A stretch of 64,000 nt of DNA. Source: Unio delphinus (taxonomy: Eukaryota > Mollusca > Bivalvia > Unionida > Unionidae). This document shows positions 52,908 through 63,053 of this stretch, one piece after another. Numbering within the stretch: the stretch's first letter is position 1; every line of letters begins with the position of its first letter. Made by a program: the position numbers and the translations under genes. A model generated the notes under the pieces. The model saw only the letters and a program-made list of their open reading frames with translations. It made no database searches and was not told where the DNA came from. The DNA lies in the NCBI GenBank assembly GCA_029339505.1, contig JAQISU010000345.1, positions 250,501 through 314,500 on the forward strand, given 5' to 3'.

Positions 52908-54177
52908 TGTGAATTTCCCTAGCCCAGTCCCCGTGAAGGAGATAGCGCTAGCAAAACTACGAGTGTATCACAGTTGGCCTAATATCAGATCAAAATCATT
53001 TGGTGATCAACAACCGAATAATTCACTGGTGTTCTCGTATAAGAATAAGGACGACGGTACCCCAGACTGGAACGTCGTTTCGATACCAACAGGGTCATAC
53101 CAAATCGAACAAATCAATAATGAATTCGCGCGTAGAATAAAATCGATTACTGGAGTAGAGTCAAAAATCGCTATAACAGTTCATGAACCGACGCTATCAT
53201 CCGCAATTGAAATAAGCACAGAAGGATACGTCGTAGATATCTATCAGAGTTCTATTAGAACCGTACTAGGATGGCCTGAATTACCACCCGGGGGAAAAAC
53301 CGTTGATATACCCGAACCACAAAAAACTGATTATATCACCGACGTGATAAAACCCGATAATCCAGTAAAAAGTTATAGAGAGTACAATATAGCTATAGAG
53401 TTTTTTGGGTTAGGACACGAACATTTTATAGGGAGTGGACTATCGAGTATGTATCATTTTGTTAACGAACCTAGAATCGTTGAAAATTTCACAGCGATGA
53501 ATAATGATTTTTCACTGTTGTTAATATCCCTTAAATCCAGCTCTCTCACCCGAGAAGAATTTATCAGCGTCGTAGAAACATGCAATAAAATTATCGACGA
53601 TATGGAAACATTTGATTTGAAAATTATTCAGGGTATATTAGATGACGATAATCCCCTATCAAGAATAGAGTTTGCAACAGACTATAAAAACCCCGTTAAG
53701 GATTTTCCAACATTTAAACTACCAGGATATAACGTACCAGAACTAAAAAAACTTCTCAGTGATACCATCGATGTTGGTTTCAAAATAATTCATGATACAT
53801 GGAAAAAAACAGCATCATCGGAAATAAAAATCCTCAAACATAATAATGACCCAGACGGTGGCGGCAGACATATCGCTCCGTTCAACGTGAATATTTCATC
53901 GGTGATTGCAATCAATTTAGTATGCGATGTTATAGAAGGAAGCTATCAAATTAATCTCGAGCAATCAAATCAAGCTCAGCAAGGATATATTCTTTATTCG
54001 TTTGCACCAACAGCTCCTCCAGGATTTTTAATAATTGAGTCTCCGGTGAATCCAGTCTATATGCGGTGTCATAATAATTCGTTAACGAGAATTAATTTCA
54101 AACTCACAGACCAGTCCAATAATCTGATTGATTTACAAGATGAGGTGTTAGCAATTAGTCTGTTTGTGAAATCTTAG
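52795..54177 (+). CDS. Penton-type minor capsid protein (element E)
   Basis: The protein has 460 aa, intact, MSIITMTTPMELLQQIVENT start and NSLTRINFKLTDQSNNLIDL end. The N-terminal 190 residues are nearly identical to A; a central stretch (YNIAIEFFGLGHEHFIGSGL) replaces the A/C sequence. Likely capsid vertex protein. Confidence 0.75.
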   Translation: MSIITMTTPMELLQQIVENTNPVQTSMISITSTKPEFSVNFPSPVPVKEIALAKLRVYHSWPNIRSKSFGDQQPNNSLVFSYKNKDDGTPDWNVVSIPTGSYQIEQINNEFARRIKSITGVESKIAITVHEPTLSSAIEISTEGYVVDIYQSSIRTVLGWPELPPGGKTVDIPEPQKTDYITDVIKPDNPVKSYREYNIAIEFFGLGHEHFIGSGLSSMYHFVNEPRIVENFTAMNNDFSLLLISLKSSSLTREEFISVVETCNKIIDDMETFDLKIIQGILDDDNPLSRIEFATDYKNPVKDFPTFKLPGYNVPELKKLLSDTIDVGFKIIHDTWKKTASSEIKILKHNNDPDGGGRHIAPFNVNISSVIAINLVCDVIEGSYQINLEQSNQAQQGYILYSFAPTAPPGFLIIESPVNPVYMRCHNNSLTRINFKLTDQSNNLIDLQDEVLAISLFVKS

Positions 54178-54220
54178 TGATTTTCATCGTAAAAAAATTA
54201 TTAACCAGAACTGAAAGTTC

Positions 54221-54484
54221 AGCAGCAGAGAGGGTGATTGACAACGACGTTGCGACCAAAATTAATTAAAAAATCCTAAAATCTCCGTTTTCATTTTTTT
54301 AGTTAAAATGAGATTTCGTAGGGAAGGCTCATTAAGATTTCAATAAATTTTTTGTCTAAAAACGTTGTAGGGTTTGACCCTGAGACATTTTTTTTGGTTA
54401 AAATGAGATCGTAGGAAGGCTCGTTTTAAGATTTCAATCAAAATTTTGTCTGAAAACGTTGTAGGATTCACCCTCTCTGCTGCT
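54221..54484. repeat. Right terminal unit of element E, 264 bp with internal duplication
   Basis: Begins AGCAGCAGAGAGGGTGATTG and ends TTCACCCTCTCTGCTGCT. It is about 100 bp longer than the A, D and F units because a stretch with AAAATGAGAT, TCGTAGG and AACGTTGTAGG is tandemly duplicated. It is preceded by GAACTGAAAGTTC as in A but carries no ATPase tail. Confidence 0.8.
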
Positions 54485-54775
54485 TGTATAAAGAAGGACG
54501 TCTTACATCGTTAGGATAGACAACTTAAATTCTTAACAGACAATTGCAATTCTTAACACAGACAGACATTTGAAATTCTTTAGATAGTCATGTGAAATTC
54601 TTAAGATAGAGTGAAATTCTGAAGATAGACAGACATGTATTTTGGTCAAAATCCCTAATATCTCAGGTTTGCTAATAAGGCGTTAGGCTGAACTGGGTCC
54701 ATTTTACAGATTCTGAATGATAATTGATTATTGGCCCAACATACTAATGTGTCATACATTTTGAGCTGGAAATGG

Positions 54776-54779
<4 letters not shown>

Positions 54780-54862
<83 letters not shown>
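54780..54862. repeat. (TA)n microsatellite
   Basis: About 40 uninterrupted TA units, non-element DNA. Confidence 0.97.
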
Positions 54863-54866
<4 letters not shown>

Positions 54867-55156
54867 CGATATGTGGGGGGGAGATTTTTTCAGTCATATT
54901 TCTAAGAATTTGTAATAATTTATAGTGATGTTTAGCATGGGGCATCATCCCAAAGAAATGTAGCATCATGTCTCACCCAATCAATTTATGGACCTTAACA
55001 CCAGGCCAACCATTCCTAACACTAACCACTTAATGCTGAGCGCAAATTGAGGCAGCCACTAGAACCATCTTTATCAGTGTTTGGTATGACTCTGCCAGTG
55101 TTCAAACCTGCAACAGCCTGCATCCAAGGCAGATGCTCTAACCACTAGACTACCTG

Positions 55157-55750
<594 letters not shown>

Positions 55751-55754
55751 TTGA

Positions 55755-56560
55755 TTCTAAATCATGTCAATGTTACTTTGGTATTTGCAAAAACCACACT
55801 GAGACTCTTGGAGATTATCATCTGACATTGCCGCAAATAAGCCTATTGAGAATGATGCTAGCAAGTATTTTGCCAGCTATTGAGAGCAAGGAGATGCCTC
55901 TGTAGTTACTGCAGTCAGCACATGTTCCTTTATTCTTATAGAGGGTCACAAATGATGTATCACGGAGGCTGTCTAGTATCTCTTCCGTCCAGATGCTTAG
56001 CACATCGTGAAATGCATCCAGAGCCTGTTCATTGAGCCTTGGACACCTCCGCTGGGATTACCATCCTTTCCAGGTGCCCTGTGATAGTTCATTTCATTAA
56101 TGGTTGTCTTCAGCTCCTGTATCATTGGTGGAACATCTAGTTGGTCGTACATTGGCTGTTGGGGTATTTAGTCAAGAACAGATTGGCTGATCAATGAGGG
56201 CATGTTTAGGAGCTGACTAAATGTTCTTCCCTTCTGTCCTTAAAGCCAGCCCTGTCCTTTATTAATTTACTGCCATCTGCAGCAAGCAAAGGGGTAGGGC
56301 TAGACTTTGAAAGGCCAAAGATTGACTTGATGGCATTGTAGAGCTCTTTGGAGTTGTTAGTGTCAGCATAGCATTGCACTCAGTCAGCTTTCCTTTCCCT
56401 TCACTGGTCATGCATCTTGCAGATTTCACTCTGAGCCTCAGTTTGATAGGATTTGAAGTGGTCTTTTTGGGGGGATGGAGTTTGTGTCTGCAGTCCATGA
56501 ATGCCTTGTTCTTTCTGGCAAGCAGATCTTGAGTGTCACCATTGTTCTCATTGAACCAGT
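55755..56560 (-). pseudogene. Non-LTR retrotransposon reverse transcriptase remnant
   Basis: The minus strand encodes SLRDTSFVTLYKNKGTCADC then SNYRGISLLSIAGKILASII, a typical start of a LINE reverse transcriptase. Degenerate pieces of the preceding linker region (INEMNYHRAPGKDG-like, 56080-56100) and of the following QCGF block are in other frames. Several frameshifts and stops show it is dead. The clade (RTE, CR1 or Jockey-like) cannot be fixed from this fragment. Confidence 0.75.
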
Positions 56561-56630
56561 CTTAATAAATTTACTTCTTGGGGCCCAGAGTCACCATCGC
56601 TGTTTCTCTTATCATGTCTCTGAGCTTGTT

Positions 56631-56673
<43 letters not shown>

Positions 56674-57900
56674 AGTTTTACAATTGAAAGTCTTGTCATC
56701 TTTAGAATGACTTTAGAATGATTAATGTCAATATAGTAGGACAGTGCTATTACAGATGGCTTTGTTAAGATTGTATTTGCAATAAGCAACTTGCATATAT
56801 ACCTAAACTCTGTGTGCTCATCAATACACTATTTTTAGAATGATTAATGTCAATAAGTAACTTGCATATATACCTAAACTCTGTGTACTCATCAATATTT
56901 TTTTTTTGATGTCATAACTATATAACCTGCCAGTATAATGTTACCTTATTCAAAAGCTTTTAACTCAAATGACACCTGTTCTTCCAGTTGACAGACTTTG
57001 TTCTATATTCCAAGACAACTGACCATGAACTGAGTGCTGGTTCACAACATTCAATGATGGCTATGTCATAAAGCTGTACCGATTAATCGTCCATACTCAT
57101 AATCGGGCCGATTATTAGAACAATCGGTATAATCGGTAGAAATAATCAGTGCTGATGTAAACAAATGTCAAAAATAACAAATTTCCAAAATATAAATTCA
57201 ATCATAACAGTCATCTTGACAGGCTTGAATTTTAAATCAGAATTAAATACAGCCCTACGCGTTTATATCAACATCACTTATATCGACAATTAGCTTTAGA
57301 ATTTCAGCACACAATAGGCTATACATGGCAGCCAGGATGCCTTACTGGTGGAGGAATGTGTCTGTAGAGAGATCTACATAGATTCATTTCCATGAGTGAA
57401 AATATGAATTTACAGCTTGAAATCTGGAAGTACTGCTATGAGCAGTTTTATTTTTGTCATTTGTATATTTGAACTCGTGTGTCATTTATATCTACACTCA
57501 CCTCATCCATAACTTAACCTGGAGTTCTAGCAATAATCATATTATTTTTAGTTAAACAGGTCTCATCTTTAGCTAACAGATTCATGATCTAAAATCAGGT
57601 TTGTCTAGATTGGTCTTATCCATGACTTACATTTTTAGGCTGTAGTAATTATAATGTCAGTTTTAGCTCTCAGATTTTTTTTTTTTTTTTTTTTTTTGGA
57701 GGGGTCGTCTTCCCGCTGATCTTTACAGACCATTTTAAGGGAAGGCCCTCCTGTTTTCTTTTATAAGGTGTTTGCTATATGCTTTGGTTGTTATAATGTG
57801 TTTTCTTTTTTTTTTTAATTATATTTAGGTATTAGTCCCATCTCAAACAAATACCCAATATATATTATTTTTTTTAAGGATTTTTTAAATCAAACATTCG
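56561..57900. other. Host non-coding stretch
   Basis: Holds a short (AT)n run (56632-56664), a partly repeated AATGATTAATGTCAATA phrase (about 56707 and 56828), a cluster of AATCGGTA motifs (57090-57145) and T runs (57676-57698). No gene supported. Confidence 0.5.
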
Positions 57901-57907
57901 TCATATT

Positions 57908-59475
57908 TCAGATCATATTGTCGTCTAAGCCTTTCTTCCCTTTCTCTTCTACTCTTTTCTTTCCTTCTTTCTTTCCTTCCTTTTTGAGGATTTCTTCAGC
58001 TGTTAAATCTTCCACTATTGTTTTGTCGTTATAAATTTCTTCTTCTAATTGATCTCTGTTGTCTTCATCACTCTCATTCGGTATCTTTTTTTCCTGTTTT
58101 TGTAGCATATTTCTTTCTTTATCACTATTTCTTCTGTTATTCAATTTCCGTCTCTTTTCGGGTGGTTCTCTTTCTCTTCGTATTTTGTTTGTTGTAGTTA
58201 AGGCTGGGTGATTTTGTTGTTCTGGACTTTTGGTATTAGTCTTACTTTTTTCTCCTGTTGCTTTTTGTTGTTCTGTTGTTTTTAGAGTCATAGCCTTTTG
58301 TTTTACTGGACTTTTGGTATTAGTCTTAATTTTCTCTCCTGTTGTTTTTTGTTGTTCTGTTGTTTTTTGAGTCACAACTTGGTGACTGCTAGTTTTTTCT
58401 CCCTTTTGTTTTTCTGGACTTATGGTAGTAATCTTACTTTTTCTCCTGTTGTTTTTTGTTGTTCTCTTGTTTTCTGAGTCATGACTTTGTGACTGTCAGT
58501 TTTTTCTCCCTTTTGTTTTTCTGGACTTTTGGTATTAGTCTTACTTTTTTCTCCTGTTGTTTTTTGTTGTTCTGTTGTTTTTTGAGTCATGACTTCTGAT
58601 TCTTGCCGATTTGCACTAGACTCTGTGTTCTGTATTTCCAGTTCTTGTCTTCGTCTAGCTTTTCTCTCTCTGTTTTTTAAACGTTTTTTCCCTTGTTTTG
58701 TCATGTCTTGTTTTCCTTGAGGATTGGTACTATTTCCTTGTATTTGTTTTACTTCTTTTGTTTCGTTTTCTATTTCTTGTTCCGCTAATATTGGTACGTC
58801 ATTTTGTTCTTCTCTCGTTCCTTGTAGTGTACATTTCCTTGGTGTGTGCCCTACATTTCCACATTTGTTACATTTCCTATGATGGATGCAGCCCTTATAC
58901 CACGTAGTTATTAGGAAGCCACGCAGGTAACATGCTCTTTTTATAGTTTGGAGTTTTGATCTTTCTATTTCAAGGATTCTTTTTTTATTGTAGATGTTAA
59001 ATCCAGGGACTGTTCCTAACCTTGAGTTCTCTACCTTGATGTCAAATTTCTCCTCTACCCATTTGACTACAATTTCAAGTGGTATTTCCATGGGTATACC
59101 CTCAATATGGAGCTCCCCCGTTTGTTTTTTGATTTTTCTCATGATTGGTATTGGTTCTCTAACTATGGCTCTTTGTCCGATTATTGTTGTTTCTCCGTAT
59201 GGTATGGCCGGTGTATTTCCTCTATATCTAATGTTATATCCCCCTTTTGCGTAATTGATTCAATATAATTTGGATAGTAGGTCCTTGTCCAACATTTGGA
59301 AACATACCAGTACAGCTGTTGTACCTGGTATCCCTATTCCATTTGAGTCTGGAAAGATTACTTGTTGGGTTTCTTCTCTGTATTTGCATTCAATGTAATC
59401 ACCATCTTCTAATTGTACTCTCCTGGTTTTAAAATACTTCTGTAGATTTGTCATAGTTCTTTTCGCTGACATCAT
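57908..59475 (-). pseudogene. LINE ORF1-like protein with CCHC zinc knuckle, fragmented
   Basis: Three minus-strand pieces in order: 59260-59475 (MMSAKRTMTNLQKYFKTRRV), 58420-59142 with an RRM-like part (ELHIEGIPMEIPLEIVVKWV) and a CCHC knuckle (CNKCGNVGHTPRKC), and 57908-58375, a Lys/Gln/Thr-rich tail. Frame breaks separate them. The tail is built of degenerate ~105-bp repeats (VMTQKTTEQQKTTGEK). It is probably the nucleic-acid-binding ORF1 of a non-LTR element, perhaps related to the RT remnant. Confidence 0.65.
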
Positions 59476-59479
59476 TTTC

Positions 59480-60490
59480 TCTCGCGCTGTTCGTGCTTAA
59501 AAACAACTCACTTTGAATACTTGTTTGTTTGGTAATTTCCTTCTTTCTTTAGTTAGTTTTTCCTTTTAGTATTTCTTCATCTATTTGGCTGTATTTCCCA
59601 GCAAACCGGCCGCACCTACATCTTTTCTGTAGTGGTGCTTTCTCCGGTGGATTTCCTAGCAGTGTGGGCAATGTGGGAATGTGAGAAAGCTTGCCAGTAG
59701 CTTCTCAAGGGTCAGTAGTTCTTTCTGAGTTTTTTCCTCCCAGGTTCTTCCTCTACGATTAATACCTTCCACACCATGTATAGACTATCATGTTCTGAAA
59801 AATGGCATTGAGCCCTACAACAACAGCAACTCATCTTGAACAAATTCTAGCAAAAAAAATCACGTCAGGTCATTTTGCTGTATTCTTTTAAGTTTTATCT
59901 CTACTAGTATGATCAATGATTTTGACAATTTCAGACTATTAGGTTTTTTATCTGTCATCCATCTGTTGCAAAAGTTTTTTTTCACTAATCCTCCTAAAGT
60001 ACGTAAAGGATTTGCATGTCACTTGAATACCCACACATCCCTATTCTGGTTGATCATGCATGAACAATTTGCTAATTGGACATGGTGGCCATCATGCAAC
60101 TCGTCTTGAATGGATGACCATGTTTACACAGGGTTTTCACCAAGAGACTTAAATGAAAAGGGTATCAATATTGCATCTAATACGAAAACTATAGTGGCCA
60201 TGTTGAATGTTTTATCCTTGCTACTCCAACTTAATGTATATTTATTTGGATACTCTCACCAGTATTATTGGTTACCTGGGACATAGTCTGAAATTTGAGA
60301 TGTCTGTACAGTGTCCAAAATCTGTTGGGTACAGAGTAGACTGCCTGATCCCTGTTGCAGATCTTCAAGGGAATGTAAATGTTCCATGCAATTTCCTTGA
60401 TGACAGTCATGTTATTAGGTCTCAAGATGTGCTCAAGTTCTGGTTTCAAGAAGAGGTAAGTCAGAGCAAATACGTTCCTTTTGATTTACA
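59480..60490. other. Host stretch without recognised genes
   Basis: Only short open frames (59909-60109, 60207-60500) without motifs I can identify. A coding exon cannot be excluded for 60207-60500 (YRVDCLIPVADLQGNVNVPC) but splice evidence is not clear. Confidence 0.35.
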
Positions 60491-60499
60491 GTACAAATA

Positions 60500-60697
60500 A
60501 AGTTTACTGCTTGTGGACAACACACGTGTTACAGTAAAACTAAAGTATAAGCGCTTGTGGATAACACACGTGTTACAGTAAAACTAAAGTTTAAATGCCT
60601 GTGGATAACACCAAAACTAAAGTGTAAATACTTGTGGATAACACATGTATTACAGTAAAACTAAAGTTTAAATGCTTGTGGATAACACATGTGTTAC
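60500..60697. repeat. Minisatellite, ~50-bp unit, about 4-5 copies, target of element F
   Basis: The unit is close to GCTTGTGGATAACACACGTG followed by TTACAGTAAAACTAAAGTTTAAAT. The last copy is cut at GTGTTAC by element F. Confidence 0.85.
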
Positions 60698-60858
60698 AGC
60701 AGCAGAGAGGGTGAATCAGACAACTTTTTTTTGTTTTTATTTTTGATTATACCCCCTCCAAAATAACACTAGACCCTTCTCGCGAAAAAATAAGTCTCTG
60801 ACCCTTGTCTGAAAACATTCGCGTCGCAACGTCGTTGTCACTCACCCTCTCTGCTGCT
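60698..60858. repeat. Left terminal unit of element F (161 bp)
   Basis: Bounded by AGCAGCAGAGAGGGTGA and TCACCCTCTCTGCTGCT, inner side followed by AGAACTTTCAGTTGGGGTTAA. The contents (GACAACTTTTTTTTG ... CGCAACGTCGTTGTCA) are close to the inverse of the element A unit at 11094-11260. Confidence 0.85.
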
Positions 60859-60875
60859 AGAACTTTCAGTTGGGG

Positions 60876-61547
60876 TTAACCGAATATTTGATCCAGTCCG
60901 ATACGATATCGTGTTCGAGGGTCATGTAAATTTATTGTTACAAATCCGTGTGGGGTAGACTGAGCATGACTAAAGAAATTTCTAAATTGATTGAAGTCCA
61001 TATCAGAACACCATGTCTGCCAAATATTTCGTAGCGTATGTGTATCAACGCCGTTGAATACAGCAAGCATATTACAGTTATCTCTAATCACTTTTGGAAT
61101 CTGAGTGTAGCGTTGAGTGACATAGATCACATCAGTGTTTTTATGCCTGCCTCTGGAAAATATTCTAGCAGGATTTTTTTGATTATCTAACATGACATCG
61201 TCGTATACAACTAAATTGTTGATACTTCCATCGAGGTCATTCACGGATGGTGCCTCGTCAATATCGGTTATAAATTCAATAACATCCTCGGCGGCAATCT
61301 CTGAAGCGTTTTCATTAAAATCTTTTAGCACTTCATAGCATCGTTGATCATCTACGCTAGGGGCAATTAAATACAACTTATCCCACTTCATCCATCTCAT
61401 TATTAAATTGAGCAACAATTGCGTTTTACCGGATCCAGATGGTCCGATTATAATTGCGCGGATAGAGTTTGGTAGCGCTGCATGATGCTTCACTGGTTCT
61501 CTTGTTTTAGTCGCTGAAAAATCAATTATATTCATATCTCTATACAT
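60876..61547 (-). CDS. A32/FtsK-type DNA-packaging ATPase (element F)
   Basis: The protein has 223 aa, intact, with GPSGSGKT, LVVYDDV and SRGRHKNTDVIYVTQR. It ends RYRIGLDQIFG directly before the GGTTAACCCC sequence that leads into the terminal unit. Confidence 0.93.
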   Translation of the reverse strand: MYRDMNIIDFSATKTREPVKHHAALPNSIRAIIIGPSGSGKTQLLLNLIMRWMKWDKLYLIAPSVDDQRCYEVLKDFNENASEIAAEDVIEFITDIDEAPSVNDLDGSINNLVVYDDVMLDNQKNPARIFSRGRHKNTDVIYVTQRYTQIPKVIRDNCNMLAVFNGVDTHTLRNIWQTWCSDMDFNQFRNFFSHAQSTPHGFVTINLHDPRTRYRIGLDQIFG

Positions 61548-61552
61548 AAATT

Positions 61553-61874
61553 ATGGATCTATATTGCGTGAAGTGTAAGGCGCGTACTGGCACAGATGAC
61601 TTGACGACGATTACAACTAAAAAGACTTGATATCAGACTCAATGATCAAAATCAGCCCCGACCCGGTGAGGAACCAATAAACGCTATTGATAAGGCCTGT
61701 CACCTTCATGATGTTGCTTATAAAAGCAGCAATCTGCAGCACAGGCATCTAGCAGATGTGAAATTAATTCATGCGTTAAATGCTATTTCTGATAAATCTT
61801 TCAAAGAAAAATTGGCTTCCTTTTTGATAAAATCGGCTATGAAAAGTAAATTGATGTTAGGGGCTGGTAATTAA
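61553..61874 (+). pseudogene. Zinc ribbon - PLA2 region with internal deletion (element F)
   Basis: The first ~22 codons of the DUF5679-type protein (MDLYCVKCKARTGTDD) run to about 61623, then jump to the PLA2 gene at RLD, just after the calcium loop glycines. The second CxxC of the zinc ribbon, the A9 junction and the YCGPGT loop are deleted. The catalytic HD (ACHLHDVAYK) and tail LMLGAGN remain. Neither protein can be functional. Confidence 0.8.
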
Positions 61875-61881
61875 TAACAAC

Positions 61882-62835
61882 ATGGAATCTATTTATTATT
61901 CCCCAAGAGGATACTGGAGGGGTAAATCAGCAATCCATAAACTCGCTAGTGCTGCGAAAGTGAAAAAAACCACTGCGGCTCATTGGTTATCCAAACAGGC
62001 ACTATGGCAAATTTATCTACCACCGCCTAAACAAATCAATTTCTCGCATTTTGATGTGACCGGACCCAATGAAGTTCATCAGGCTGATCTATTATTTCTG
62101 CCACATGATCGTGGTTACAAATACGCATTAACCGTAGTTGATATTGCAAGTAGATACAAAGAAGCAGAACCGTTAAAAACAAAATCAGCCACTGAAGTGG
62201 CTTCTGCATTTGAAAGGATTTATCGAAGGAGTCCTCTGCTCTGGCCAAATCTGTTACAAGTTGACCCGGGCAAGGAATTTCAGGGTGCAGTGTTATCTAC
62301 AATGAAATATCACAATGTCGCTATCAGACGAGGGCATACTGCACTGCATCGTGATCAGGCCATTGTAGAACGATTTAATAAAACCCTTGCTGAGCGGTTA
62401 TTTGGATATCAATACGCAAAAGAATTCATCCAAGAAAAAAGATCCCGTGAATGGGTTAAAAGGTTACCAGCTGTGATTACTGCACTGAATAACGAGATTA
62501 CTAGAACCATCAACATGAAACCTATCAATGCGATTAAAAAGAAGTCAATACCTGAAATGGAAATTCAAAAAGATTTTAGCGTTTCCCAACCAATTCTTGG
62601 TAGTAATGTCATTGTGAGGTACTTATACGAACCAGGAGAGCTTGAGGGTGGCACAAAAAGGGCTACTGATCCTATTTGGAGTGTTACTACTCATAAGATA
62701 TCTAGTATAACACGATCTACGGGTAGACTTCCAATCTATAAACTGGATTCAACTGCCCCTCAACGGGGTTTTACTAGACAACAATTACAAGTGATACCTG
62801 AGGATACTCAATTACCACCACATGGGCTTAACTAG
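61882..62835 (+). CDS. DDE integrase (element F)
   Basis: The protein has 317 aa from MESIYYSPRGYWRG, intact; HQADLL, LQVDPGKEF and AIVERFNKT carry the catalytic acids. C-terminal VRYLYEPGELEGGTKRATD as in C and D. It overlaps the convergent HNH end by 8 bp. Confidence 0.93.
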   Translation: MESIYYSPRGYWRGKSAIHKLASAAKVKKTTAAHWLSKQALWQIYLPPPKQINFSHFDVTGPNEVHQADLLFLPHDRGYKYALTVVDIASRYKEAEPLKTKSATEVASAFERIYRRSPLLWPNLLQVDPGKEFQGAVLSTMKYHNVAIRRGHTALHRDQAIVERFNKTLAERLFGYQYAKEFIQEKRSREWVKRLPAVITALNNEITRTINMKPINAIKKKSIPEMEIQKDFSVSQPILGSNVIVRYLYEPGELEGGTKRATDPIWSVTTHKISSITRSTGRLPIYKLDSTAPQRGFTRQQLQVIPEDTQLPPHGLN

Positions 62836-63053
62836 CACCCTTGCGTCTATTGCACTCAAGACAAGTCAACTTCACATTATTTCTGACATGACCGAGATTG
62901 TTATTTTTTCTGTCTACGGTGAATTGGCGAGGATCCTTATCCGAATACTGCCAACGCATTATACAATTGCAACTCGCGCAGTGATTATTCTGTTGTTGCT
63001 TCAGAGTAATTATTAATTCAGCATCAATATCAAATTCTCGTTGTTTTTTTTTT
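62828..63053 (-). CDS. HNH domain, in a different frame from the helicase (element F)
   Basis: REFDIDAELIITLKQQQ, CASCNC, DPRQFTVDRKNN and CLECNRRKGAS are intact to the stop at 62828. As in D, an A10 run (63044-63053) separates it in frame from the helicase. Confidence 0.65.

Larger units (their letters stand above)
46879..54484 (+). mobile_element. Element E: structural half and right terminus
   Basis: It continues E after the D insertion: MVNEAL protein, amphipathic protein, MCP, Ala-rich protein, protease, fibre, two-TM, penton, then a 264-bp terminal unit ending CTCTGCTGCT at 54484 next to non-element DNA. All capsid genes are open. The E polymerase/integrase side is not in the window. 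E is mosaic: most of it is A-like, but its MCP variable segment and two-TM gene are D-like. Confidence 0.9.

Noticed and set aside
57908..59475. Retroviral gag with zinc knuckle
   Set aside because: The CCHC motif with an RRM-like upstream part and a nearby LINE-type RT fits a non-LTR ORF1 better; no LTRs or protease were seen.
60207..60500. 97-codon ORF as a host exon
   Set aside because: No motif or clear splice context could be established; left as unannotated host sequence.
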